39,553 bases of DNA from Candidatus Bathyarchaeota archaeon (GCA_021161255.1 JAGHAZ010000040.1:1-39553); one strand, 5' to 3'; positions 14,957 to 24,475 are shown, counted from the stretch's first letter. Notes: generated by a model not told the origin, from the sequence alone. Made by a program: numbers and translations.

Positions 14957-16060
14957 TTACGCCTTAAAGAACCTGTCTTTAAGCTTCTCTAAAGTCTTAA
15001 CTATGCCTGTGTATTCGAGCTCTTCCATACCAAGTATAGCCGGAGATATCGGACCGTTTCGTCTGATTAATTCAGCCATCTGTAACGCCGTTCTCCTAGC
15101 ATGGTCGAACGCTACGTCTTCGAACAGGTCCGCCGGACCTACGAGTTTTCCATCTGCGACCTGAAAACCTAGCCCTACGACTCTAGGTGGCCCGTCGAAG
15201 AACGAGCATCTACTATCCTTCAGACCCACAGGCATCAACGGTCCATTGTGAGAGCCTCTCATCCAACCGGCTACGAAGTGTGGCGTGAAGAAGGGTGCTA
15301 GGGTCTCGCCTACAGCCGGAAGACCATGCTGACACCTGACTATGCAAACTGGGTCATCTTTACCCACGTATCTACCGGCTATGAGTGAAAGCCTCGTGAC
15401 GCTTGCGACAGCAGCTAAAAGCTTATCGGTGTTCCTCCAGATCCTCTCGATTACATACCTACCGACCGTACCTATCAGAGCCAAGAGATCATAACTCTCG
15501 GCAGGTGTGGTTAAATCTATGTATTTACCCTCTTGAACATCCATAACCCTAAATGTGAAGCCCTCAGCCATCCTCGGATCTAACACAAGACCAGCGGTAT
15601 TCCAGGGGTCTGCGAATATCTTATACAGAATCAGGTTCCAAGCACCGGGCTCGGTTTTATCGGCTGCGAAGACTATTATAGGTTCGCTTTCCCGTTCTTC
15701 GATCTCCATCTCTGCGACGCCTGGCCCCATACCCCTAACGTTCCCTGAGAAAGCCTCAGCGAGAAGGTCTTGACCAGCCGCGTAGAGCTTCAAGGGTTTA
15801 GAAACTTTTTCGGTAACTTCTTTAAAGGTATCCCATGCCAGACCGTGTATCTCAGGGCTACTCTCACCCTTCCTATGGGTCATGAGAAGCTCGAGATCGT
15901 CCCCCGCGTTGAATACGTAGTAGTCGATTATCAACCCGTCCTCCTTGGCCTTCTGAAGCTTCTTTTTAGCGACCTCTATCTGCTTTGGGTGTACTACGTG
16001 GTGGCCGGCTAACGAACCGACATCGGCTTTTATAAGGGATATGGTTACTTTATCTCCCAC
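14957..16060 (-). CDS. fbp: Bifunctional fructose-1,6-bisphosphate aldolase/phosphatase
   Basis: 367 residues, the class V archaeal gluconeogenic enzyme. It condenses dihydroxyacetone phosphate with glyceraldehyde 3-phosphate and then dephosphorylates the product to fructose 6-phosphate in one Mg-dependent active site. The N-terminal ISLIKADVGSLAGHH holds the metal-binding Asp13 and the following residues; GRYVGKDDPV holds Tyr231 and Lys234, which match the Tyr/Lys (Schiff-base) pair known from the Thermoproteus enzyme; FFDGPP and HGLPAVGE are further family blocks. Full length. It follows the metallophosphoesterase by 10 nt and probably shares its mRNA. Its presence points to gluconeogenesis and a thermophilic, anabolic lifestyle. 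Confidence 0.97.
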   Translation of the reverse strand: MGDKVTISLIKADVGSLAGHHVVHPKQIEVAKKKLQKAKEDGLIIDYYVFNAGDDLELLMTHRKGESSPEIHGLAWDTFKEVTEKVSKPLKLYAAGQDLLAEAFSGNVRGMGPGVAEMEIEERESEPIIVFAADKTEPGAWNLILYKIFADPWNTAGLVLDPRMAEGFTFRVMDVQEGKYIDLTTPAESYDLLALIGTVGRYVIERIWRNTDKLLAAVASVTRLSLIAGRYVGKDDPVCIVRCQHGLPAVGETLAPFFTPHFVAGWMRGSHNGPLMPVGLKDSRCSFFDGPPRVVGLGFQVADGKLVGPADLFEDVAFDHARRTALQMAELIRRNGPISPAILGMEELEYTGIVKTLEKLKDRFFKA

Positions 16061-16070
16061 GGTTTATCCC

Positions 16071-16793
16071 TCAGCTTAAAGCACTCCAAACTCTCTTAAG
16101 TCTTTCGCTTTTAAGCTCCTTGAGGTCTATTGTAACGATGGATTTCCTAGCCGGTAACGCGGCGTTGACTACGTAGGTCGCTCCTATCCAAACGGCAAGT
16201 TTAACCGATTTATGAGCATGCCCGTGAATCCATAGGAGAGGCCTCCTAGCCCTTATAACCTCCTCCATCTTCATACAACCCATCTCAGGCCAAGCATTCT
16301 CCCTCTCGCCTTCGAGAGTTTTATAGGTCGGGGCATAATGCGTCGCAACTACCACATAGTCTCCCCTAGCCTCTCTGAGAAGCCTATCGATCTTCGAGAC
16401 TCTCATCCTATAACGCCGATAAATCCCTTTTACATGCGTTCTCTGCCAAAACGTCGGACGGTCTAGCGAGCCCCTCGACCCAACGACATAAACTCTCGAA
16501 CCACGTACCGTCAAAGTCAAAGCTTCATCGTCAAGCCAAGAGATATCCTCATACCTTCTATACATATCTTCGTAGCCTTCCCACTCCTCATTACCGAAGC
16601 AAGCCACAATGGGGGATTGAAAACGTTCTCTTATTATTTCCATAACCTTAGAGACTTGGTCGTAGGCATTTCTATAGACCACGTCCCCGACTAATGCTAT
16701 AAGGTCAGGCTCGTCGATAGATAGGAGAGCCTTTCTGAACAACTCAAGATGCTTGGGCGCGTGTATGTCAGCGGTTACGGCGAGTAAAACCAT
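16071..16793 (-). CDS. Calcineurin-like metallophosphoesterase
   Basis: 240 residues, one metallophosphoesterase domain. Metal-binding motifs in order: ADIHAPKH (D9, H11), GDVVY (D37), GNEEWEG (N68), THYAP (about 155-159) and GHAH (about 194-197). The usual GNH[D/E] is GNEE, so the His that normally stabilises the leaving phosphate is replaced by Glu; this variant is known among archaeal Icc-like enzymes, so it is not proof of inactivity. Substrate unknown. GATATAAAC at 16825-16817 predicts a transcription start right at the ATG (16793), i.e. a leaderless message, which would continue into the FBPA/P gene. Confidence 0.88.
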   Translation of the reverse strand: MVLLAVTADIHAPKHLELFRKALLSIDEPDLIALVGDVVYRNAYDQVSKVMEIIRERFQSPIVACFGNEEWEGYEDMYRRYEDISWLDDEALTLTVRGSRVYVVGSRGSLDRPTFWQRTHVKGIYRRYRMRVSKIDRLLREARGDYVVVATHYAPTYKTLEGERENAWPEMGCMKMEEVIRARRPLLWIHGHAHKSVKLAVWIGATYVVNAALPARKSIVTIDLKELKSERLKRVWSALS

Positions 16794-16816
16794 ATGATTA
16801 TGGGATATATGGCTTA

Positions 16817-16825
16817 GTTTATATC
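16817..16825 (-). promoter_or_regulatory. TATA box for the phosphoesterase-FBPA/P operon
   Basis: GATATAAAC on the minus strand, centred about 28 nt before the ATG at 16793, giving leaderless initiation. The 39-nt gap to the upstream membrane gene leaves little room for anything else. Confidence 0.55.
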
Positions 16826-16832
16826 AATTTCT

Positions 16833-17717
16833 TCATATCCGTTTAGGGGCCATTTTAGATAGAACCGGTTTGATAGCCGACGTTATTATCAGCGAAACCG
16901 TTACCTGTCCGAAAACATCTCTGAAAAGTGAAATAGACGCAGGTCCTATGCCCTTGACGAATATGTTAACGTAGAAATAGGTCAAAGCCATGACCAAGCC
17001 GCCTAATGCACATAGAACTATCTGGATATGCATCCTTCTACCTTTACCTAAACCCGCGATAAACCCCTCGAGGCCATGAGCCGGAATAGAGATAAACCAC
17101 CTAGGATAGCCGACGTAGAAATCCGCCGCCACTGCGCCGACGGCGCCCACTAATGCTCCAAGTTTAGGCCCAAGCATGAGTGATGCTATGAATATTACGG
17201 CATCCCCCACGTGTGTATACCCTCCGGTCGGCGATGGAAAGAGCTGACCCGTGAACGCAGTGGTTACAGCAGTTAGAGCCGAGAACACGGCCACGGATGC
17301 CGCCTCAAAGCTAGACATTCTTATCGCAGGTTGTTTAAGAGCCTCGATGCTTGAAAGGCCAGAACCATAGCTCAGAATAGCGATCGACGATATGCCTAAG
17401 ATCTCGAGTAGATTCATAGTAGGGAATCCCATGATTTTTATCGAAGCTATGAGAGTTACCCCTAAAACCACCGTTACGATCGAGAAGGACGTTGACCAGA
17501 ATCCACTACTCACAGTCGAGGCTAAGGCTAAGATGGATGAAAGGAGGCTCAAGGTTAAGATTAAGCTTAAACCGTTCTTCAGCTCACTCGGAGGTTTTAC
17601 TACGCTTAACACAGAGCCTAATCCTAATGTATGGACAACGTAGATGGCTTCGATGATTCCGTATAACGCTATGGGACATGCTCCAGAAGCCAGTAGGTAA
17701 AACCTAAGGCTTCTCAT
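16833..17717 (-). CDS. ECF-type transporter substrate-binding (S) component, membrane protein
   Basis: 294 residues from the ATG at 17717. A TTG at 17744 would add nine residues but lies upstream of the transcription start predicted from the AT box. About 8-9 membrane helices; the C-terminal about 170 residues carry the S-component pattern TGGYTHVGDAVIFIASLMLG, then GALVGAVGAVAADFYVGYPRWF and HGLEGFIAGLG. S components bind a vitamin, metal or other small molecule in the membrane and hand it to an EcfAAT energising module; none is encoded here. The N-terminal about 110 residues are extra helices not needed for the S fold. Divergent from a second S component with which it shares the promoter. 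Confidence 0.75.
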   Translation of the reverse strand: MRSLRFYLLASGACPIALYGIIEAIYVVHTLGLGSVLSVVKPPSELKNGLSLILTLSLLSSILALASTVSSGFWSTSFSIVTVVLGVTLIASIKIMGFPTMNLLEILGISSIAILSYGSGLSSIEALKQPAIRMSSFEAASVAVFSALTAVTTAFTGQLFPSPTGGYTHVGDAVIFIASLMLGPKLGALVGAVGAVAADFYVGYPRWFISIPAHGLEGFIAGLGKGRRMHIQIVLCALGGLVMALTYFYVNIFVKGIGPASISLFRDVFGQVTVSLIITSAIKPVLSKMAPKRI

Positions 17718-17743
17718 GGAACCACGGTTTCCACTTAAGATCA

Positions 17744-17760
17744 AACTTAAATATTAAAGT
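17744..17760. promoter_or_regulatory. Single AT box serving two divergent ECF S-component genes
   Basis: CTTAAATATTAAAG at 17746-17759 reads as a TATA box on both strands (core AATATT is a palindrome). Initiation 25-28 nt away falls at about 17726 leftwards (ATG 17717) and about 17779 rightwards (ATG 17779, leaderless). Confidence 0.6.
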
Positions 17761-17778
17761 TTTATCTTGTATATTGCC

Positions 17779-18525
17779 ATGTCGAAACGCGGCTCGAACA
17801 TCAGAAGTCTACAAGTCGCCTTAGGAGCGATATTCACGGCTTTAACTACTGCTGCGACTATGGGCTTCTCCATATATGTACCGGCTACTAAAGGCTACTT
17901 TAACATAGGTGAAGTCATCGTATATACGACGGCTATTCTACTCGGACCTTTCATAGGTGCTATAGCCGGCGGTGTAGGGTCCATGCTCGCAGACATCATA
18001 CTGGGATACTCGATCTACGCTCCAGGAACCCTAGTGATAAAGGGGTTGGAGGGGTTCATAGTGGGGTTCTTAGCGTCAAAGCTTAAAGCAAACGTCAAGG
18101 TCATGAGGCTTCTTGGAATCTTATCGGCTGGGTTGGTCGCCTCGACTCTTTGGCTCGTAGGGTCGACAGTTTACAGCGGAGTCGTAGAGGCATACATAGG
18201 CTCCTCCCTGGTAGCTACAGGAGAAGTGTCGACGTTGTTCTGGCTCATCCTAGCAGGGTTGACCTTCACAGCCATAGCCGTAGCGTCTTTCAGAGCCGAG
18301 CCGAATTTGAGCATGTTAATAGCCGCTATCCTCATAGGGGGTTCTGAGATGGTTCTAGGCTATTACCTCTACGAAAGCCTGATCCTAGGCTACTACGCTT
18401 TAGCAGAGGTCCCGGTAAACATCGGGCAGATGACGATAGGTCTCATAGCTTCCCTACCGCTTGTAAGAACCCTAAGCAGGGTGAGTGTATTTAGGGTTTT
18501 GAAGATCAAGCAGAAGACCCCATAA
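17779..18525 (+). CDS. ECF-type transporter substrate-binding (S) component, membrane protein
   Basis: 248 residues from the ATG at 17779, which coincides with the predicted transcription start; a TTG at 17767 is upstream of it. About 7 membrane helices. The first half is a clear S-component block: GYFNIGEVIVYTTAILLG, then GAIAGGVGSMLADIILGY, APGTLVIKGLEGFIVGFL. This is closer to the common ECF S pattern than its divergent neighbour. The second half holds three more helices (about 110-225) and a basic C-terminal tail. Substrate unknown; no EcfA or EcfT is encoded nearby, so it would rely on a module elsewhere in the genome. Confidence 0.78.
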   Translation: MSKRGSNIRSLQVALGAIFTALTTAATMGFSIYVPATKGYFNIGEVIVYTTAILLGPFIGAIAGGVGSMLADIILGYSIYAPGTLVIKGLEGFIVGFLASKLKANVKVMRLLGILSAGLVASTLWLVGSTVYSGVVEAYIGSSLVATGEVSTLFWLILAGLTFTAIAVASFRAEPNLSMLIAAILIGGSEMVLGYYLYESLILGYYALAEVPVNIGQMTIGLIASLPLVRTLSRVSVFRVLKIKQKTP

Positions 18526-18618
18526 ATCGCAAAAACTCCACGGAATTCCTAAGTCTTCGATGCGTAGACTGAATGCGGATGACAGAACCAATATTTCTTT
18601 TTCACCACTTTAACGAGA
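18526..18618. terminator. Convergent gap with T-rich tract
   Basis: 93 bp between convergent genes. ATTTCTTTTTC at 18592-18602 on the plus strand could end the S-component mRNA; nothing else is visible. Confidence 0.35.
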
Positions 18619-21054
18619 CTATAAGGAGAGGTAGTACACGTCTTCACCTATCTCCTCGGCTTCTTCAGCTGGTTCGCGGAACTCTATCTTCTCCAAGCGA
18701 TGCATATATTTCAGGTCGTCGACGAATATCTCTAGACACTTCGGTGCGAAGACAACTCCCGGTAGAGACGCGCTTAGGGGTAGTCCAAGCTTCTTCTTAA
18801 GCTTCCATATACTACTGTTGAATTTCATGAAAGGCTCAGTTAGGCTCGTTAACTCGTCTTTAACCGGTATTTTATCGGGCAAGCTTTCTTTATGAACCGT
18901 TCCCCCGTATAGTTCTCTCCATATACCGTCGGTTATGAAGGGACATATGGGTGCTAAAAGCCTCAGAACGATCCTCAAAACCTCATGTAGGGCATACCAC
19001 GCCGACTGCTGAGCCTCAGAGCTAAACCGTCCGTCTTTATTGTATGCTCTAGGCTTGATAGCCTCTAGATAGTGGTCAGCTAGTATACGCCACAAGAAGT
19101 ACTTGATACTATTGCTCGCCTCGAAGAAGTCTAGGTTCTCATAATCTCTTTCACACACTTCGATCAGTTTGTTGGCTTCGGCAAGTATCCACTCGTCCAG
19201 GGGTTCAAGCTTACTAGGTCTCTCCGCCTGAGGAAAGGACGATATAAACCTCGCGACGTTCCAAAGCTTCGTCATGAATAGCCTCGCGGCTTTGACCTTC
19301 TCCTCGGAGTACCGATAGTCTGAGCCGAGTTTAACCTCTGAGGCGGTCCAGAACCTGAAGGCGTCGGCACCGTATTTTTCGAGTATAGGCTCCGGATAGA
19401 CTACGTTACCTTTAGATTTATGCATAGCCTCACCCTTCTCGTCAAGACCCATACCGGAGATCCTTACATACTTAAACGCAGGTCTACCCAGAAGCTGATA
19501 AACCCTCAGAATCGTGTAGTACAGCCAAGTTCGTATTATCTCATAGCCCTGCGGTCTCAGTATAGACTGAGACGCCTTCTTAAACAGCTCGTCATCCCTC
19601 ATGTATCCTGAGACGTATAAGGGGCTTATGCTGGAGTCCATCCACGTGTCTAACGTCCTCCACTCGCCTTCAAACTCTGTAGAACCGCAGTACCGACACT
19701 TCTCGAAAGGCGGCTTCTCCATCCATGGCTTATAGTATCTTCCAGGCTCCGGCAAGTTCGGTTTACCGCATTTTTTACAGTACCATATCGGTATCTCCGT
19801 CCCATAGAACCTCCTTCTCGATATAGGCCAATCTATCGATACGCTGTCGACCCAATCTAGAAGCAACCGCTTAAACCTTTCAGGATAGAACTTCATCTCG
19901 TCTATTATATGTCTCAAGTCTTCGATGAAGTCAAGCTGCTTCAGGTAGAACTCTTTGACATAGATGAACTCTATAGGGTCTTTAGACCTCCAACAGATAG
20001 GTGTCTTATGTTTTATAGTCTCTATTTTCTCCAGCAACCCAGCGGATTCGAGGTCCTCTACGACCTTAGCCCTAGCCTCCTCGACTTTAAGCCCCTGATA
20101 TTTCCCGGCGTTTGCGTTCATCCGCCCATCCAGGTCGATGGCTATGACAGGTCTCAACCCAAGCTCCCTGAAAAGCCGTATATCCGCCTTATCTCCGTAG
20201 GAGCAGACCATCACAAGACCCGAACCGAACTCGGGCCTAGCGTAGGGATGCGACAGTATCGGAACCTCTCTATTATAAAGTGGGACTATAGCTGTTAGCC
20301 CTTCTAGATGCCGATACCGTTCATCCTCCGGGTTGAATATAACGGCTGCGCATGTACATAGAAGTTCAGGTCTTGTAGAGGCGACGACGATGTCTTTATC
20401 CAGCTCCTTGACTTTGAACCTCATATAGACGAGTTTAGTTTCCTTCTCCGCATACTCGACCTCAGCGTCGGCTATAGTAGTTCTACACGAGGGGCACCAG
20501 TTTACAGGATACTCTGCTTCGTAGATCAAACCCTTATTCCAAAGCGCTATAAACGTCGACTGGGTGACCCTTCGATAATCCGGATTATCGGTTTGATAGT
20601 AGTTTTCGAAATCGCAACTTAAACCCAAGCGCCTAGCTATGTCCAGTAGACCCTTCTCGACCTCGTCTAGAAACTTACGGCAAAGCTCCTCGAATTTTAT
20701 CCTATCTGATTCATGAGCACGTATCCCATACCTCTTCTCGACCTGAACCTCTACCGGTAGGCCGTTTCGGTCTACACCGAAGGGGAATAAAACCTCGTAA
20801 CCCCGCATCCTGAAGCTTCGGGCTACCATGTCTATCTGCGCGTAGTGCGCCGCTCCACCTACGTGCCATCTTCCAGACGCATACGGGGGAGGAGTATCTA
20901 TAACTATGATTGGTTTCTCCGAAGACTTGTTAAAACGGTAGAGGTTTTCCTTCGCCCAAGTCTCCAGAAGCTCTATCTCTCTTCCGACTTTCCACCGTTT
21001 ACTCTTTAGTCTCGGTTTGAAGCCTCCACTAGCCATACTCTTATCCACTACCAT
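18619..21054 (-). CDS. valS: Valyl-tRNA synthetase
   Basis: 811 residues, the compact archaeal ValRS without the long C-terminal coiled coil of bacterial enzymes. It charges tRNA-Val. Class I landmarks: DTPPPYASGRWHVGGAAHY (53-71), where WHVG stands for HIGH; the zinc-like pair WCPSC (about 197-201) and CKKCGKP with CRYCGS (about 425-475); the editing domain between them (GSGLVMVCSYGDKAD); and HKSKGN (about 545-550) for KMSKS. The GRWHVGGAAHYAQID form is typical of archaeal ValRS. AGTTTTAAAG on the complementary reading (box at 21079-21071) places the transcription start close to the ATG at 21054, so the message is probably leaderless. Confidence 0.96.
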   Translation of the reverse strand: MVVDKSMASGGFKPRLKSKRWKVGREIELLETWAKENLYRFNKSSEKPIIVIDTPPPYASGRWHVGGAAHYAQIDMVARSFRMRGYEVLFPFGVDRNGLPVEVQVEKRYGIRAHESDRIKFEELCRKFLDEVEKGLLDIARRLGLSCDFENYYQTDNPDYRRVTQSTFIALWNKGLIYEAEYPVNWCPSCRTTIADAEVEYAEKETKLVYMRFKVKELDKDIVVASTRPELLCTCAAVIFNPEDERYRHLEGLTAIVPLYNREVPILSHPYARPEFGSGLVMVCSYGDKADIRLFRELGLRPVIAIDLDGRMNANAGKYQGLKVEEARAKVVEDLESAGLLEKIETIKHKTPICWRSKDPIEFIYVKEFYLKQLDFIEDLRHIIDEMKFYPERFKRLLLDWVDSVSIDWPISRRRFYGTEIPIWYCKKCGKPNLPEPGRYYKPWMEKPPFEKCRYCGSTEFEGEWRTLDTWMDSSISPLYVSGYMRDDELFKKASQSILRPQGYEIIRTWLYYTILRVYQLLGRPAFKYVRISGMGLDEKGEAMHKSKGNVVYPEPILEKYGADAFRFWTASEVKLGSDYRYSEEKVKAARLFMTKLWNVARFISSFPQAERPSKLEPLDEWILAEANKLIEVCERDYENLDFFEASNSIKYFLWRILADHYLEAIKPRAYNKDGRFSSEAQQSAWYALHEVLRIVLRLLAPICPFITDGIWRELYGGTVHKESLPDKIPVKDELTSLTEPFMKFNSSIWKLKKKLGLPLSASLPGVVFAPKCLEIFVDDLKYMHRLEKIEFREPAEEAEEIGEDVYYLSL

Positions 21055-21070
21055 AAGGGGCCTTAAGTAG

Positions 21071-21080
21071 AGTTTTAAAG
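21071..21080 (-). promoter_or_regulatory. TATA box of valS
   Basis: CTTTAAAACT on the minus strand, centred about 22-25 nt before the ATG at 21054. It shows valS has its own promoter and is not only read through from ileS (gap 87 nt). Confidence 0.5.
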
Positions 21081-21141
21081 ATTATCGTCGATCATGATAA
21101 GGGAAGAAGAATCAGAGCGGTAAACCCGACGGAGATGCGTT

Positions 21142-24100
21142 TTACCTAAGTCTGTTTATTCCTATGAGGTACTTCCCGTCTTCCAAGTCCCACTCTTTAC
21201 GATACTCTGTCTTCGGTATCTCCTCCGTCGTCAGTACAAGCCTCTTAGCTCGCACCTCACCCGCTATGTAATCCCTCATGGTTTCCAAGAGGTTCAAAGA
21301 CTCCACGTTAGGAGCTTTAACGTAAACCTCTACGTATGCATCCACCGGAAGATCCATCTCCTTACGCATATACTGCACCCTCCTGACGACGTCTCTACCC
21401 AACCCCTCGGCCTGTAGAGCCTTGTCTATCCTCGTGTCTAGATACAGAAAACCGTGGCTAAACTCGGTGTAGGCCAAACCCTCCCTGAGCGTCTTCTCTA
21501 CAGATACGTGTTCAGGTCTGACCTCGAAGACCTCTCCTTCGACCTCGAGTATGCACCTACCCGATTCCCTGAGCTCTTTAAGCTGGTTCGGAGTTAGACC
21601 CTTTATAGCCTCCGCCACTAAGGGAGCTTTAGACCTAAATTCCCTTCCCACAGCAGACATATTAGGCGTGGCTTTCTCCACCCATAGCGTCTTCTCCTCG
21701 TCAGACTTGAGAAGCAAAACCTCTTTAACGTTAACTTGCTCCTTAAGCACGTCTGTCAAGGGTTTAAGCTTCTCGGCTAACGCTTCAGGAATACGCAGAT
21801 ATAGCCTTTTAACAGGTTGTCTAAGCTTTAACCCAGCCCTCTGTCTAACCTTAGCAGAAGCCTCGACTACCTCCCTAGCGACTTCCATAGCCTCCTCCAG
21901 AGTCGGATTCTTCCACATAGGGTCGGGCTTAGGCCACCTGTTCATGTGTATGCTCTCGGGTAGGTTCGGCTCCGCGGGTCTGAAGACGTGCTGGTAGATC
22001 TTTTCAGTTATAAACGGTATGACGGGAGCCGCGAGTATAAGGAACGTCTTAAGCACATTATATAGAACGCTGTAGGATGCGAGTTTCTCAGGGTCTTCCT
22101 CCTCTATCCACGTCTTACGGCGTATAAGTCTGATGTACCATCTACTCACATCTTCGACCATGAAATCTCTAAGCATCCTAACGGCTTCGTGGATATGGTA
22201 ACTCTCGAAGCTCTCAGTAACGCTCTCGATTAAACGCTGCGTTCTGGAGAGAATCCATAGGTCTTCAGGCTTCATATGGCCCTTAACCTTCTCCAAGCTC
22301 CATTTCGATGGGTTAAACTTATCTAAATTCATGTAGGTCGATGCGAACACGTAAACGTTCCAAAGAATATTCATGAAAGACAAGGTCTCCTTAACACCTT
22401 TCCAAGAGAACCTCAGGTCTTCCCATAGGGTATGCTGAAGCTCGTAAAACCTTAGGATGTCTCTGCCAAACTTCTCTATAACCTCCTCCGGGGCTATGTA
22501 GTTGCCCCAAGACTTATGCATCTCTCTACCGGTTTCATCTAGCACGAATCCATGCATTGCCACAGACTTATAAGGCGCCGAGCCGAAAACCAGAATACCG
22601 CACGCCAGTAGCGAGTAGAACCATCCCCTTGTCTGGTCATGACCCTCGACCACGAAGTCCACTGGATACCATTCCTTAAGCCCTTTATCGCTAGACGGGT
22701 ATCCGAGCGACGCCCAGGACGCCGACCCGGAATCCATCCAGACATCAACGACATCCAGAACCCTACGCATTTCTCCTCCGCATTCGCATCTTAAAACGAC
22801 TTTATCGACCCATGGTCTATGAAGCTTGACATCCTTCCCCTTAGACGCTTCGAGAAGTTCCCTCTTAGAGCCTATGACCCTACGCTTACCACATTTGCGG
22901 CATATCCATATCGGCAGTGGAACCCCCCAGTATCTCTGCCGGGAGATCACCCAGTCCGATATACCCCTAAGCCAGTTTCCGAACCTATTCTTACCTGCCC
23001 ACTCAGGTATCCACTTCACCTTACTGTTCTCTTTAAGCAAAAGGTCTCTGAGCCTACTCATCCTTATGACCCATTGCCTAGTAGCTCTTAGCAGTAGAGG
23101 GGTTTTGCACCTCCAACAGTGTGGATACCTGTGAACTACTGTTCCGCTGTAGAGTAGAAGCCCTTTCCTACGTAGGTCCTCGATTATCAATGGGTCTGCG
23201 TCTTTCACGTAAAGACCCGCGTATTTACCAGCCTCATCCGTGAACCTACCTGCCTCATCTACAGGCGAAACCACCGGTAAACCGTAGCGCATACCTACCT
23301 CGAAGTCCTCCTCACCATGACCGGGAGCCGAATGGACGAGGCCTGTTCCCTCGGTCAAATACACGTATTCCTCAGATAGGACAACCTTATGGGCATCTTT
23401 AAGGTTCCTCTGAACCGGTACCTCTTCGGCTAACGGAGGCTTATACCGCAACCCCTCAAGCTTACTACCTTCAAACGTCTCTAAAATCTCGTAGCTGAGA
23501 CCAGTTTCTTCAAAAACCGGGTCGACCCGTTCCTCGGCCAGGATGTAGACTTCATCCTCGACCTTAACCTTCGCATATCTATAATTTGGATGCGCCATGA
23601 CGGCTACGTTAGCGGGTAGGGTCCAAGGCGTTGTAGTCCATATGAGGAGATACTCTCCCTCCCTACCTTCAACCGGGAACTTCACGTATATCGACGGGTC
23701 CTCTACATCCCTATACTCCTGCGAAACCTCATAACCGGCGGCTAAAGCGGTCTCACACCTAGGACACCAATGGGTAACTCTTAGCGTGTTCTCTAGTAGA
23801 CCTAGCTCCTCAGCCCTCTTGATGACGAGCCACACGGCCTCTATGTATTCATCCTTGATCGTCATGTAGGGGTTTTCCCAATCCATCCAAACGCCTAGGT
23901 TCTTAAACTGCTTAGTGAGGATCCGGAGGTTTCTGAGGGCGAATTTTTTACACTCCTCGACGAAATTATCTATGCCGATATGCTCCTCTATCTCCTTCTT
24001 GCTCCTTATTCCAAGGGACTTCTCGACCATAACCTCTATCGGCAGCCCATGCATATCGAAGCCTGGTCTGTCCCTGACCTTTAAGCCTCTCATCCGTTTA

Positions 24101-24315
24101 TACCGAAGCACACTATCCTTGATCACCTTATTCCATGCCGTCCCGAGGTGTATGGAGCTAGTGACGTAAGGCGGTCCGTCTAAGAAATAGAACTTCTCAC
24201 CGTTTTCAGAAGACCTTTTGACCTTCTCATATATCCTATTTTCCTTCCACCAACGGAAGATCTCCTCCTCAACTTTTTTAGGTTCATAGCGTTTAGGTAG
24301 AAGACCTACATACAT
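21142..24315 (-). CDS. ileS: Isoleucyl-tRNA synthetase
   Basis: 1057 residues from the ATG at 24315, which begins MYVGLLPKRYEPKKVEEEI as expected for archaeal IleRS. A GTG at 24396 would add 27 residues rich in Ser, Asn and His that do not look like the family; I prefer the shorter form, whose start has a partial AAGTGAT site. It charges tRNA-Ile and edits Val. Landmarks: PPYVTSSIHLGTAWN (HLGT for HIGH, about residue 50-57), editing domain with WTTTPWTLPANVAV and GHGEEDFEVG, zinc-binding CPRC, CWRC and CRKCGK, EMHKSWGN (about 598-605) for KMSKS, and the anticodon-binding and C-terminal zinc-less extension. Full length. Located upstream of valS, same strand. Confidence 0.95.
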   Translation of the reverse strand: MYVGLLPKRYEPKKVEEEIFRWWKENRIYEKVKRSSENGEKFYFLDGPPYVTSSIHLGTAWNKVIKDSVLRYKRMRGLKVRDRPGFDMHGLPIEVMVEKSLGIRSKKEIEEHIGIDNFVEECKKFALRNLRILTKQFKNLGVWMDWENPYMTIKDEYIEAVWLVIKRAEELGLLENTLRVTHWCPRCETALAAGYEVSQEYRDVEDPSIYVKFPVEGREGEYLLIWTTTPWTLPANVAVMAHPNYRYAKVKVEDEVYILAEERVDPVFEETGLSYEILETFEGSKLEGLRYKPPLAEEVPVQRNLKDAHKVVLSEEYVYLTEGTGLVHSAPGHGEEDFEVGMRYGLPVVSPVDEAGRFTDEAGKYAGLYVKDADPLIIEDLRRKGLLLYSGTVVHRYPHCWRCKTPLLLRATRQWVIRMSRLRDLLLKENSKVKWIPEWAGKNRFGNWLRGISDWVISRQRYWGVPLPIWICRKCGKRRVIGSKRELLEASKGKDVKLHRPWVDKVVLRCECGGEMRRVLDVVDVWMDSGSASWASLGYPSSDKGLKEWYPVDFVVEGHDQTRGWFYSLLACGILVFGSAPYKSVAMHGFVLDETGREMHKSWGNYIAPEEVIEKFGRDILRFYELQHTLWEDLRFSWKGVKETLSFMNILWNVYVFASTYMNLDKFNPSKWSLEKVKGHMKPEDLWILSRTQRLIESVTESFESYHIHEAVRMLRDFMVEDVSRWYIRLIRRKTWIEEEDPEKLASYSVLYNVLKTFLILAAPVIPFITEKIYQHVFRPAEPNLPESIHMNRWPKPDPMWKNPTLEEAMEVAREVVEASAKVRQRAGLKLRQPVKRLYLRIPEALAEKLKPLTDVLKEQVNVKEVLLLKSDEEKTLWVEKATPNMSAVGREFRSKAPLVAEAIKGLTPNQLKELRESGRCILEVEGEVFEVRPEHVSVEKTLREGLAYTEFSHGFLYLDTRIDKALQAEGLGRDVVRRVQYMRKEMDLPVDAYVEVYVKAPNVESLNLLETMRDYIAGEVRAKRLVLTTEEIPKTEYRKEWDLEDGKYLIGINRLR

Positions 24316-24430
24316 GTAATCACTTCCCTTAGAGTTTGGATTTCTAGAATGTCCACATGACGAGAAGCTATGTTTAGTGCTTAATTTTTGAACCACCCAT
24401 CGTCCTCAAGCACATAGTAACCATAAAGGT

Positions 24431-24444
24431 TAGTATTTAAAAGT
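24431..24444. promoter_or_regulatory. Shared AT box between divergent ileS and nucS
   Basis: GTATTTAAAAG (24433-24443). Rightwards it predicts a start near 24465, 11 nt before the nucS TTG; leftwards (CTTTTAAATAC) near 24412, giving a leader of about 97 nt before the preferred ileS ATG. Confidence 0.5.
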
Positions 24445-24475
24445 TGTGTAGACGCTTATGAGTTAGAGAGGCGGT

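Noticed and set aside
24316-24396. 27-residue N-terminal extension of IleRS from a GTG
   Set aside because: Ser/Asn/His-rich and unlike the family N-terminus; the ATG at 24315 gives the standard beginning. Kept only as an alternative.
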